A stretch of DNA of 64,000 bases, taken from contig NZ_AUFR01000001.1 of NCBI RefSeq assembly GCF_000426605.1, positions 62,001-126,000 of the forward strand, read 5' to 3'. This DNA comes from Propionibacterium acidifaciens DSM 21887. Its GTDB lineage: Bacteria > Actinomycetota > Actinomycetes > Propionibacteriales > Propionibacteriaceae. Under the pieces are notes generated by a model. It searched no databases and was not told the DNA's origin. It was given only the letters and a program-made list of their open reading frames with translations. The position numbers and the translations under genes were made by a program. Within the stretch, counting starts at the first letter, position 1, and each line of letters starts with the position of its first letter. Positions 9,729 to 17,896 of this stretch are shown in pieces.

Positions 9729-11273
9729 TCAGTCCTCGTCGCCCCTCGGGCCGTCGCCCTTGCCCGCCCGCTCGACGGGGCGGCCGTTGCGGGTGCGGCG
9801 GCGCTTGCGGTGCGGGTGCTCGGAGCGGCCCCTGCCCTTGGACCGCTCGCCGTCCTTCTCGCGGCGCCTGCCGTCGTGCCTGCCGCGGTGCTTGTCGTCG
9901 TGCTTGCCGTGGCGCTTGCCGTCGTGACCGCCCCGGCCGCCGCGGCGCTCGTCCTCGGCGTCGCGCTCGGCGCGGTGCCTGCGCTCGATCTCGGCGCGCG
10001 AGGCGGCGCCGGGCAGTCGGCCCTTGACGCCGGCCGGGATGTCGAGGTCCTCGAAGAGGTTCGGGCTGGTCGAGTAGGTCTCGACCGGCTCGTGGAAGTC
10101 GAGGTCGAGGGCCTTGTTGATGACCTTCCAGCGGGTGACGTCCTGCCAGTCGACGAGCGTCACGGCGATGCCCTCGTGCCCGGCGCGGCCGGTGCGGCCG
10201 ATGCGGTGCACGTACTGCTCCGGGCTGTCGGGCACCTCGTAGTTGACGACATGGGTGACGTCGTCGACGTCGATGCCGCGCGCCGCGACGTCCGTGCACA
10301 CGAGGACGGCGATCCTGTTCTCGCGGAAGCGCTTCATCGTCTTCTCGCGCTGGGCCTGGTTCAGGTCGCCGTGGAGGCCGGCCGCCTCGAAGCCGCGCTC
10401 GCGCAGGTCGTCGCACAGGCGCTGGGCGGAGCGCTTGGTGCGGGTGAAGACCATCATCTTGCGCATGCCCTCGGCCTGGAGGACCTTCGCGATGATCTCG
10501 GGCTTGTCGAGCTCGTGGGCCTGGTAGACGAACTGGGTCGTCTGCGGGACGGTCATCTGCGCGTTCTGGCTCTCGGCGCGGATGTGCACCGGCTGGTCGA
10601 GGCGGCTGCGCGCCAGCGACATGATGACGGCCGGCATGGTGGCGCTGAACATGAGCGTCTGGCGGCTCGCCGGGGCGCGGTCGAGCAGGGCCTCCACGTC
10701 GGGCAGGAAGCCCAGGTCGAGCATCTCGTCGGCCTCGTCGAGGACGGCGATGCTCACATGCGACAGGTCGAGGTCGCGGCGGTGCACGAGGTCGAGCAGG
10801 CGGCCCGGGGTGCCGACGACGACGTCGACGCCGCGGGCCAGGGCGTCGAGCTGGTCGTCGTAGCCGACGCCGCCGTAGATGGTGACGACGCGTGCGCCGC
10901 GCCCGCGCGCCGCCGTGGCCAGGTCGTCGCCGACCTGCATGGCGAGCTCCCTGGTCGGCGTCATGACGAGGGCCTGCGGCCTGCCGTAGGCGGGCAGCTC
11001 GTCGAAGCCCTCGTCGCCCGGCAGGACGACGTGCTGGAGGATCGGGATGCCGAAGGCGAGGGTCTTGCCGGTGCCGGTGCGGGCCTGGCCGATCATGTCG
11101 GCACCGCCCAGGGCGATCGGGATCGCCATCTCCTGGATGGGGAAGGGGTGCTCGATGCCCTCGTCGAGGAGGGCGTCGACGATCGCGGGGGCGACGCCCA
11201 GATCGGCGAAGGTGGTCCGCTGCTGCGCGTCCGCGCCGTCGGTGTCGGTGGGATCAGTGCTGGGAAGGGTCAT
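9729..11273 (-). CDS. DEAD-box ATP-dependent RNA helicase
   Basis: This 514-residue helicase shows the full set of motifs: a Q-motif region before PIQEMAI, ARTGTGKT (Walker A), PTRELAMQ, TPGRLLD, DEAD, SAT, ARGIDVDDV and HRIGRTGR. A long basic tail rich in R, K, H, G and D (about the last 100 residues) likely binds RNA. It matches the mycobacterial RhlE-like gene Rv3211, which also lies beside a ferritin-like gene and DUF3107. The ATG at 11273 is chosen because GGAGGCGGA lies upstream and homology starts after it; the frame continues open for 76 more codons of arginine-rich low-complexity sequence. Likely roles are RNA decay or ribosome assembly, especially in the cold. Confidence 0.93.
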   Translation of the reverse strand: MTLPSTDPTDTDGADAQQRTTFADLGVAPAIVDALLDEGIEHPFPIQEMAIPIALGGADMIGQARTGTGKTLAFGIPILQHVVLPGDEGFDELPAYGRPQALVMTPTRELAMQVGDDLATAARGRGARVVTIYGGVGYDDQLDALARGVDVVVGTPGRLLDLVHRRDLDLSHVSIAVLDEADEMLDLGFLPDVEALLDRAPASRQTLMFSATMPAVIMSLARSRLDQPVHIRAESQNAQMTVPQTTQFVYQAHELDKPEIIAKVLQAEGMRKMMVFTRTKRSAQRLCDDLRERGFEAAGLHGDLNQAQREKTMKRFRENRIAVLVCTDVAARGIDVDDVTHVVNYEVPDSPEQYVHRIGRTGRAGHEGIAVTLVDWQDVTRWKVINKALDLDFHEPVETYSTSPNLFEDLDIPAGVKGRLPGAASRAEIERRHRAERDAEDERRGGRGGHDGKRHGKHDDKHRGRHDGRRREKDGERSKGRGRSEHPHRKRRRTRNGRPVERAGKGDGPRGDED

Positions 11274-11355
11274 GTACTCGGTTCTCCGCCTCCGCGTCGA
11301 CGGAGGACACGCTGTCGGTGGCCTGCGCGGGCGCGTCGGGCAGGATCGGGGCCGA

Positions 11356-11404
11356 CCGCGAGCGCGTCGCGCGGAGCCGGAACGGCCGCGAGCGCGTCGC
11401 GCGG
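11356..11404. repeat. Direct repeat in the DEAD-helicase 5' region
   Basis: CCGCGAGCGCGTCGCGCGG occurs at 11356-11374 and again at 11386-11404, 30 bases apart. Each copy is itself partly self-complementary. It lies in the 294-base gap between the divergent helicase and ferritin-like genes, probably in the helicase mRNA leader. Confidence 0.6.
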
Positions 11405-11554
11405 GACCGAGCGGTTCCGCCGCGGGCCCGGGCGTGCCCGATGTGGAGGATCGGCGCCGCCGGGACGCATCGTGCAGGAGGCGCACGGGTGTGCGCCACA
11501 ACGAGTCTACCCGGTGGCACCGGCCCAGAGCATCCCGCGCGGGGCCGGTGCCGC

Positions 11555-11560
11555 TAGTCT
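11555..11560 (+). promoter_or_regulatory. Predicted -10 (TAGTCT), leaderless
   Basis: TAGTCT ends seven bases before the GTG start at 11568. No Shine-Dalgarno is present, so a leaderless mRNA is likely. Confidence 0.5.
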
Positions 11561-11567
11561 GGACCCC

Positions 11568-12326
11568 GTGAGTCCCACCTCAGACACCCAGCGGAGTGCA
11601 GCGGAGCCCCGCCCCGGCGAGGGCCGCGCACCGGCCCCCATCGACCTTCCCGAGGGCGGCGCCCAGCTCCTCGGCCTCACGGCGCAGGCCGACCTCGTCG
11701 ACTTCGAGATGCTCACGGCGTCGGCGCCCATGGCCCCGAGCCTGTCCCAGCGCATCGACGTGGCGACGCTCGCGGCCGACCAGCTGGGCCGTTTCGAGCG
11801 CATCGGCGCCCAGCTCACCGCGCAGGAGCTGGTCGTCCCCGAGGTCCTCGGGCCCTACCGGGAGGCCCTCGACGCCTTCGCCGGGGCCACCCGGGCGGGC
11901 GACTGGGCGTCCAGCGTGCTGCGCGCCCTCCTCGTCAACGGGCTGCGCGCGGACTTCGTCACGGCCATCCACGACGGCCTCGACGAGCAGCTCCTCGCCC
12001 TCGTCCAGCCGGGCCCCACCGCGTGGCGCATCAGCGACTTCGCCGGGCGCGCCCTCGCCGACGCCCTCGACGCCGATCCCGCCGGGGCCGGCGCCCTGGC
12101 CCTGTACGGGCGCCGGTTCGCGGCCGAGGCCGTCGGCCAGATCCAGCGCCTCGTCGCCCGGGAGGTGGAGCTCACCTCCCTCGTCGCCCGCGCGGCCGCC
12201 GCCCGGGCGGGCGAGGGGCACGCCGTCGAATCGGCCGGTGACGAGCTGGGCGTCGTGAGCGAGCTCCTCGAGCACCTCATGGCCGAGCACGGCAAGCGGC
12301 TGGCGCGCCTGGGGCTCGGCGGCTGA
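11568..12326 (+). CDS. Ferritin-like fold protein (Rv3210-like)
   Basis: The 252-residue, mostly helical protein matches the actinobacterial 'ferritin-like fold-containing' family, sometimes labelled as resembling tRNA-(ms2io6A)-hydroxylase. Landmarks include LVDFEMLTASAPMAPSL, LAADQLGRFERI near residue 68 and VLRALLVNGLRADF. The E and D-rich helices would be the place for a di-metal site, but I cannot assign ligands with confidence. The gene lies between the DEAD helicase and DUF3107, as in mycobacteria (Rv3211, Rv3210c, Rv3208A). The GTG start follows a TAGTCT hexamer by seven bases. Its enzymatic role is unproven. Confidence 0.75.
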   Translation: MSPTSDTQRSAAEPRPGEGRAPAPIDLPEGGAQLLGLTAQADLVDFEMLTASAPMAPSLSQRIDVATLAADQLGRFERIGAQLTAQELVVPEVLGPYREALDAFAGATRAGDWASSVLRALLVNGLRADFVTAIHDGLDEQLLALVQPGPTAWRISDFAGRALADALDADPAGAGALALYGRRFAAEAVGQIQRLVAREVELTSLVARAAAARAGEGHAVESAGDELGVVSELLEHLMAEHGKRLARLGLGG

Positions 12327-12476
12327 GCGCCGGCGCCCAGATCACCACGAGCCCCCGTGCGGCCGGCATCGTTGCTCCGCAGCCGGGCCTGCCCATGATG
12401 ATCCGCCCCGTCCTCCCGTGCCGTACGGCCGAGAGGGGCGGCCGCCTGTCGGGGCGCCGGAACGCTGGCGACGAGG

Positions 12477-12509
12477 GGCTCCGGGGCCGGCGGGGAGCGG
12501 CCGGAGCCC
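12477..12509 (-). terminator. Hairpin terminator after the DUF3107 gene
   Basis: GGGCTCCGG (12477-12485) and CCGGAGCCC (12501-12509) form a 9-bp stem immediately downstream of the DUF3107 stop. Confidence 0.6.
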
Positions 12510-12737
12510 TCAGACCGCGCCGAAGCCGACCTGGCGGGCGTGCTCCTGGCCGAACTCGACGTAGGCGATGCGCGCCGCGGGAACGATGACCTGACGCCCC
12601 TTGGGATCGACGATGGTGAGCAGACCGTTCTCGCTCGCCAGCGCCGTGCCGAGGGCCGCCGTGATGTCCTCGCGAGACTGGTCGGTCTCGATGGACAGCT
12701 CGCGGGTGACGTTCTCGATGCCGATCTTGATATCCAC
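12510..12737 (-). CDS. DUF3107 family small protein (TB9.4-like)
   Basis: The 75-residue protein starts at a GTG and runs VDIKIGIENVTRELSIETDQ through IAYVEFGQE to the C-terminus. Length and sequence match the actinobacterial DUF3107 family, whose mycobacterial member (Rv3208A, TB9.4) sits in the same neighbourhood. The function is unknown. Any upstream methionine is outside the conserved region. A TACGGT hexamer ends seven bases before the GTG and no Shine-Dalgarno is seen, so the transcript is probably leaderless. Confidence 0.88.
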   Translation of the reverse strand: MDIKIGIENVTRELSIETDQSREDITAALGTALASENGLLTIVDPKGRQVIVPAARIAYVEFGQEHARQVGFGAV

Positions 12738-12744
12738 GGCACCC

Positions 12745-12750
12745 ACCGTA
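12745..12750 (-). promoter_or_regulatory. Predicted -10 (TACGGT) of the DUF3107 gene
   Basis: On the minus strand TACGGT ends seven bases before the GTG start at 12737. Confidence 0.45.
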
Positions 12751-12841
12751 CCCGGCGGCCCGGGCGGGGCCTGCGCTCGCCGTGCCGGCCGGGCTCCCGA
12801 ACCGTCGTCGATCCCGCGAGCCTCCGCCATGCGCCTCGCTG

Positions 12842-12919
12842 TCGCTCCCGGGGCGGGGGAGCGCACGGTGCCGGGCGCGCGACGCCCCTCGCGGATGTCG
12901 TCTCCGGGGCGGGGGAGCG
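12842..12919 (-). repeat. Two near-identical GC hairpins downstream of the PP2C gene
   Basis: A 22-nt unit at 12842-12863 recurs at 12898-12919 with two differences, 56 bases apart. The first copy folds as CGCTCCC/GGGAGCG. They lie in the gap after the PP2C gene on the minus strand and may act as tandem terminators. Confidence 0.5.
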
Positions 12920-12920
12920 T

Positions 12921-13937
12921 TCAGAGGGGCAGCTCGGGCTGGGGAGGGGAGGCGGCGGGTCTTCGCGTCCCCGTCGTCCCGTCGTCGGCGCCACCACGAG
13001 CCCCGTCATCGGCGGCCCGGCGGGTCGGGCCGGCGGCGGGCGCGCGGCTCGGCGGCTCGGAGGGCCCCTGCGGGGGAGCGGACGCCGCCCGGCCTCCGGC
13101 GGCGGGAAGGTCCTCCTCGTCGATGCGGATGAGGCCGACGCTGATGTTGTCGTGGCCGCCCTGCTCATTGGCCCAGTCGACGAGCGCGCCGGACAGCCTC
13201 TCGGCGCTGGCGTCCGCCTCGACGGGCAGGTGGTCGAAGACGCCGCGGAGCTCGTCGGCGGCGGAGGCGTAGTTCCACAGGCCGTCGGTGCAGACCATGA
13301 GCCATCCCGGCCAGGCGACGCGGAAGGCCGAGACGGTGGAGTCGAGGCCCGGGGCGCTGGGGCCGAGCCACTTGGTGATGGCGTGCGCCTGGGCGCTCGC
13401 CTCGGCGACCTCGCGCGGCGTGCCGAGCGCGATGCTCAGCTGGGCCATCGAGTCGTCGGTGGTGAGAACCATGTTGGTGCCGTCGTCGCCGAACCAGTAG
13501 GCGCGCGAGTCGCCGATGCTGGCGACGATCACCAGTCCGCGGTGGAAGAGCGCGAGGACGAGGGTGCAGGCGTAGCCGTCGGGGTCCCCGCCGGCTCGGG
13601 CGACGATCTCGTCCTGCGCCGTGAGGAAGGCCATGCGCATGGTCAGGCACAGGTCGTCGGGGTCGTTGACGCCCGGATGGCGCGTGAGCGCGTCGATGAG
13701 GGAGTCGGTCGCCGCGTCGACGGCGATCTGGCTGGCCAGCTCGGAGTGGGCCGAGGTGGAGACGCCGTCGGAGACGGCCGCGATCGCGCTGTGGCGGGCG
13801 GCGGTGTTGGTCGCCGCGATGGCCAGCGCGTCCTGGTTGGGGGACCTCTTCGCGCCGACGTTCGACGCGCCGCCCGCCCATGCCACGGGGCCACGGCGCA
13901 GATCATCGCGCCCCGTGGCTCGTGGTTCTGTGGTCAT
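12921..13937 (-). CDS. PP2C-family serine/threonine protein phosphatase
   Basis: The 338-residue protein carries the metal-dependent phosphatase motifs: SPNQDALAI, AAVSDGVSTSAHSE, VASIGDSRAYWF, MVCTDGLWNY and GGHDNISVGLIRI. The metal-binding aspartates are all present. The last 75 residues are a low-complexity Pro/Ala/Arg tail with no fold. The ATG at 13937 is chosen because GGGGAGA lies five bases before it. Such phosphatases usually reverse Ser/Thr kinase signalling, but no kinase gene lies in this window. There is no membrane segment, so it is cytoplasmic, unlike the membrane PstP near the division genes. Confidence 0.92.
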   Translation of the reverse strand: MTTEPRATGRDDLRRGPVAWAGGASNVGAKRSPNQDALAIAATNTAARHSAIAAVSDGVSTSAHSELASQIAVDAATDSLIDALTRHPGVNDPDDLCLTMRMAFLTAQDEIVARAGGDPDGYACTLVLALFHRGLVIVASIGDSRAYWFGDDGTNMVLTTDDSMAQLSIALGTPREVAEASAQAHAITKWLGPSAPGLDSTVSAFRVAWPGWLMVCTDGLWNYASAADELRGVFDHLPVEADASAERLSGALVDWANEQGGHDNISVGLIRIDEEDLPAAGGRAASAPPQGPSEPPSRAPAAGPTRRAADDGARGGADDGTTGTRRPAASPPQPELPL

Positions 13938-14094
13938 CCGGTCTCCCCGATCGGCCTGTGTGCACTCCAGTTCATCACCCGCAGCGCCCGGCGGGGGCAC
14001 CGCACCGCGTCGGTGGGGACGCGGGACCGGCGGCTCTGCTCAGGTGGACCCCAGCATCCTATGCGAGACCCGGAGCGGCCCGCCACGAGCACGA

Positions 14095-14131
14095 CAGGAG
14101 GCCCCACCGCGGTGTCGGGCAAGGCCTCCTG
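14095..14131 (-). terminator. Hairpin terminator after cspA
   Basis: CAGGAGGCC (14095-14103) and GGCCTCCTG (14123-14131) form a 9-bp stem, with an inner CACC/GGTG pairing, just downstream of the cspA stop. Confidence 0.6.
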
Positions 14132-14148
14132 GATCCGAGGAGTGGTGC

Positions 14149-14355
14149 TCAGCTGAGCGGCTTGACGTGTTCTGCCTGCTGGCCCTTGGGGCCCTGGGTG
14201 ACGTCGAACTCGACCTTCTGCCCCTCATCGAGCGAGCGGAAGCCGCTGGTCTCGATGACCGAGTAGTGGACGAAGACGTCATCGCTCGAACCGTCGACGG
14301 CGATGAAGCCGTAACCCTTCTCAGCGTTGAACCACTTCACAGTTCCGGTGGTCAT
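14149..14355 (-). CDS. cspA: Cold-shock domain protein
   Basis: The 68-residue protein has the two RNA-binding motifs, KGYGFIAV (RNP1) and VFVHYSVI (RNP2), and starts [14 protein letters not shown]. It is the single-domain CspA type that binds single-stranded RNA and acts as an RNA chaperone or antiterminator. AGGGAG lies six bases before the ATG. The upstream gap of roughly 220 bases to adnA leaves room for a long 5' leader, typical of cold-shock mRNAs, but no specific structure was resolved. A hairpin follows the gene. Confidence 0.96.
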   Translation of the reverse strand: MTTGTVKWFNAEKGYGFIAVDGSSDDVFVHYSVIETSGFRSLDEGQKVEFDVTQGPKGQQAEHVKPLS

Positions 14356-14575
14356 GTGAACTCCCTGTCGTTTGCTCTCGGACCTCTGTCTGACGGTCCG
14401 CTGCTCGTGTCACACACCGTTTCCAATGAGATCAGCCGAAGTGGTTCCGGCTCGAACAGTTCCTCCATCCTTCCACACATTCGGGTCCGGGGGGAAGGCG
14501 CGGTGCTCCACGGGCTCGTCGGCGCCGCGGCGATGCCGGCATCCGCAGGGCCCGCGAGCGGGTCACGGAGCGGAA

Positions 14576-17500
14576 ATGTCGGTGGCCGGTGCTTGCATTG
14601 TGTCCATGCCGCAGCAGCAGATGGACCGGTGCCAGCGGGCCTTCCTCGAGGCCGCCGCGCAGCCGCGCGCCGCCGTCTTGGCGGTGGGCGGCCCGGGCAC
14701 CGGCAAGAGCACCGCGCTCGTGCGGTCCGTCGTCGCGGCAGCGGAGGCCGGCGCCGGTCTCGACGGGCTCGTCGTGCTCACATGGTCGCGGCCCGCGGCG
14801 CACCGGCTGCGCGCCGAGATCATCGCCCGGCTCGGGCGCACCCAGCGGGCCCCGGCCATGACGACCGTGCCGGGCTGGTGCCTCGCCCTCCAGTCGGCCT
14901 ACGGACCCCGCGGCGGCGACGGCGGGATCCCGCGCGTCCTCACCGGCCCCGAGCAGCAGATGCAGGTGCGCGAGCTCCTCGAGGGCGAGGGCGAGTGGTT
15001 GTGGCCCGCCGAGGTCCGCCCGGCCGTGCGCACGCGCGCCTTCACGCAGGAGGTCCGCACCGGCATCGCCCGCGCCCGTCAGCACGGCCTCGACCCCGAC
15101 GACCTCATCGCGATGGGCGAGCGCACCGGTCGGCCGCAGTGGGTCGGGCTCGGCCGGTTCTTCGAGCGCTATCTCGACGTCCTCGACGGGCAGGGCGTCT
15201 GGGACTACGCCGAGCTCGTCCACCGTACGCGGCTCCTGCTGCTCGACGAGCAGGTCGCCGCCGACGTCGCCGCGCGCCTGCGGGGCGTCCACGTCGACGA
15301 GTTCGCCGAGCTCGACCGCTCCCAGATCGGGCTCCTCGCGCAGGTGCACGGGCTCGGCGTCCCGGTGATCGCCGCCGCCGATCCCGCCACCCGCGTCTTC
15401 GCCTTCCGCGGGGCCGATCCGAGGGCCGTCGCCGACTTCCCGTGCCGCTTCGCCGCCCCGGGCACCGGGGCGGCGGTGGTCGTCCCCTTCGGGACCAATC
15501 ACCGCACCGCCCCGGGCGTGCTCGCGGCGGTCGGCGCCGTCCTCGCGCACAACCCGGCCGAGGTCCTGCCCTCCGCCGCCGGTCCTGCGCCCGGCCCGCT
15601 TGCGGGCCGGGCGCAGGCGAGCGGGTCGGACGAAGGCCGGCCGGAGGTGAGCGTCCTCCTCCATCCGACCGGGGCGGCCCAGCTCGACGCCGTCGCCCGG
15701 TGGCTGCGCGCCCGCCACGCCCACGGCGCCGCCTGGTCCGACATGGCCGTCGTGGGACGCGCCGGCAGGGGCCAGCTGGCGCTCGTCGCGAGAGCGCTCA
15801 CGGGGCTGGGCGTCCCCGTCGACGTCGACGGCGACGACATCGCCCTGGGCGAACAGCCGTGCGTCCGGCACCTGGTCGGTGCGGCCGAGTGCTGCCTCGC
15901 CCTGTCCTCCGGAGATCCGCTCGACCCGGCCCGCGTCCTCGCGCTGGTCGGCGGCCCGCTGTGCCCCGCCGAGCCCAGGGGCCTGCGGCGCCTCGGCAGG
16001 CGGCTGCGGCGCGGCAGCGACGCCCCGGACGTCGACGCGCTCCTGTTCGAGCTGGTGCGCCGCCGCGCCGTCGAGGCGATGACCTCCGACCGCGGGGCGG
16101 GGGCCCCTCGTGACGGTCGGGACCGGGGCGGTGGGGCCGCCGAGCCGTCCACCGGCCCCGCCCGGTCCGACGACGAGGCCGCCGCGGCCGCGGCGCTGGA
16201 CCTGCTCGGAGCCGTCCTCGGCGGTGCCGCCCGCCGCGTCCGGCGGGGGGTCGGCGTCTACGAGGTGCTGTGGAGCCTGTGGCAGGGCACCGACTGGCCG
16301 GAGCGACTGCGCGAGGAGGCGCTGGCCGGTGGCGAGGGCTCCGCCGCCGCCCACCGCGACCTCGACGCGCTGTGCGCCCTGTTCGACCTTGCCGCCCGCC
16401 ACGACGATCTCGGGGGCGGCAAGGGACTGCGCACCCTCGTCGCCGAGATCGCGGGCCAGGAGATCTCCGGCGACCAGGCCCGCGAGTCCGACCCGCGCGG
16501 CCGGGGCGTCCAGGTCATCACCGCGCACCGGGTCAGGGGCCGCCAGTGGTCCCACGTCGCTCTCGTCGACCTCGTCGAGGGCGAGTGGCCGGGCCGACGC
16601 GGCGGTGAGGGCCTCCTGTCGGCCGAGGCCATCGGCGCCGACGGCGACACGGCCCCCACCGACCGGGACGGGCTCGAGGCCGCCATCGAGTGGGTGCGCC
16701 GGGAACGGCGGCTGTTCGCCCTGGCAGCCAGCCGCGCCACCCGGTCGCTGCTCGTCACCGCGGTGGCGGGGGAGGGCTCCGAGGGGGGCGAGCCGTCGCG
16801 CTTCATCGCCGAGCTCGGCGTCGAGCCGAGGCCCGGCCCGACCCCGGCGGAGCGCCGCGCGAGCACGCTCGACGAGCTCGTCGGCGAGCTGCGCCGCACC
16901 GCCCTCGACCCGTCCGGGTCCCCGGCGCTGCGCCGCGCAGCGGCGGAGCGCATCGCGGCGCTCGCCGTCCTCCGCTCGCGTCGGGGGCGCCGGCTCGTCC
17001 CGGCCGCCGACGCGTCCACCTGGTGGGGCGTCGGCGGGCTCAGCGGCCGGACCGGGGCGCAGCGGCGCCCTGAGCTGACCGTCAGCGCCACGGGCCTGGA
17101 GAAGCTCTCCCGGTGCCCGCGGCGCTGGTTCCTCGATTCCCGGGTCGGGGCCCAGGAGGCCGCCGGCCCGCAGGCCGCGGTCGGCACGCTCGTCCACGCG
17201 ATGGCCGAGAACTCGATGCGCCTCGGCTGGGGCGCCGCCGAGCAGCACGATCGGGTCGACGCCTCCTGGGGCGCCGTCGGCTACGAGGTCGAATGGCGGA
17301 GTGAGGCCGAGCGCGAGGCCGCCCACGCGATGATCGACCGGCTCGACGCCTGGTCGACGGCCGACCGGGGGCGCGAGGTCGTCGGCGTCGAGGTGCCCGT
17401 GAGACACCGCTTCGAGCTGCCCGGCGGCACCGTCGTCCTGCGCGGCACCATCGATCGGCTGGAGCGCGAGAGCGCCACCGGGCGCATCCACGTCGTCGAC

Positions 17501-17896
17501 TTCAAGACTGGGCGGCGCGCCCCCACCCGAGGGCAGGCGCAGGCCCACCTGCAGCTCGGCGCCTATCAGCTGGCCGTCGCCGAGGGCGCCTGCTCCGAGC
17601 TGACCGGCCCCCGCCCGCGACTCGGCGGCGCCGAGCTCGTCCACCTGCGCATCCCGCAGGGCGCGCGGGCACCCGGGCTGCCCAAGGTGCTCGCCCAGCC
17701 GGACATCGAGGACCACCCGTACCCGCCCCGGGTCGAGCCGCGGCCCGGCGGCGGGCCCACCTGGGTGCACGATGTCATGGCCGAGGCCCTCGGGCATGCC
17801 GCCGACGGGGACTGGACGGCCGTGGAGGGCGAGCTGTGCCGCACCTGCCCGCACCGGGGCGGCTGCCCCGTCTGGACCCCGGAGGACCCGAGATGA
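14576..17896 (+). CDS. adnA: AdnA subunit of the AdnAB helicase-nuclease
   Basis: This 1106-residue subunit has a UvrD-like ATPase domain followed by a RecB-type nuclease domain. Walker A is GGPGTGKST at residues 39-46. The Walker B region reads VDEFAELDRSQ where an active UvrD motor has DEYQDT, so this motor looks degenerate. The nuclease shows GTLVHAMAE and VVDFKTGR. Cysteines in SRCPRRW, then LCRTCPHRGGCPV near the end, match the iron-sulfur staple of AddB-type nucleases. AdnAB resects DNA double-strand breaks in actinobacteria. The ATG at 14576 has GGAG five bases upstream; 14606 is an alternative. It overlaps adnB by ATGA. Confidence 0.9.
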   Translation: MSVAGACIVSMPQQQMDRCQRAFLEAAAQPRAAVLAVGGPGTGKSTALVRSVVAAAEAGAGLDGLVVLTWSRPAAHRLRAEIIARLGRTQRAPAMTTVPGWCLALQSAYGPRGGDGGIPRVLTGPEQQMQVRELLEGEGEWLWPAEVRPAVRTRAFTQEVRTGIARARQHGLDPDDLIAMGERTGRPQWVGLGRFFERYLDVLDGQGVWDYAELVHRTRLLLLDEQVAADVAARLRGVHVDEFAELDRSQIGLLAQVHGLGVPVIAAADPATRVFAFRGADPRAVADFPCRFAAPGTGAAVVVPFGTNHRTAPGVLAAVGAVLAHNPAEVLPSAAGPAPGPLAGRAQASGSDEGRPEVSVLLHPTGAAQLDAVARWLRARHAHGAAWSDMAVVGRAGRGQLALVARALTGLGVPVDVDGDDIALGEQPCVRHLVGAAECCLALSSGDPLDPARVLALVGGPLCPAEPRGLRRLGRRLRRGSDAPDVDALLFELVRRRAVEAMTSDRGAGAPRDGRDRGGGAAEPSTGPARSDDEAAAAAALDLLGAVLGGAARRVRRGVGVYEVLWSLWQGTDWPERLREEALAGGEGSAAAHRDLDALCALFDLAARHDDLGGGKGLRTLVAEIAGQEISGDQARESDPRGRGVQVITAHRVRGRQWSHVALVDLVEGEWPGRRGGEGLLSAEAIGADGDTAPTDRDGLEAAIEWVRRERRLFALAASRATRSLLVTAVAGEGSEGGEPSRFIAELGVEPRPGPTPAERRASTLDELVGELRRTALDPSGSPALRRAAAERIAALAVLRSRRGRRLVPAADASTWWGVGGLSGRTGAQRRPELTVSATGLEKLSRCPRRWFLDSRVGAQEAAGPQAAVGTLVHAMAENSMRLGWGAAEQHDRVDASWGAVGYEVEWRSEAEREAAHAMIDRLDAWSTADRGREVVGVEVPVRHRFELPGGTVVLRGTIDRLERESATGRIHVVDFKTGRRAPTRGQAQAHLQLGAYQLAVAEGACSELTGPRPRLGGAELVHLRIPQGARAPGLPKVLAQPDIEDHPYPPRVEPRPGGGPTWVHDVMAEALGHAADGDWTAVEGELCRTCPHRGGCPVWTPEDPR

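Noticed and set aside
11274-11501. 76-codon upstream extension of the DEAD-box helicase
   Set aside because: Arg/Ser/Pro low-complexity sequence containing a direct repeat, while the ATG at 11273 has a good ribosome-binding site.
8340-11567. Very long plus-strand frame from trpS to the ferritin-like gene
   Set aside because: Only the segment from 11568 is coding; the rest is out of frame with trpS and opposite the helicase gene.
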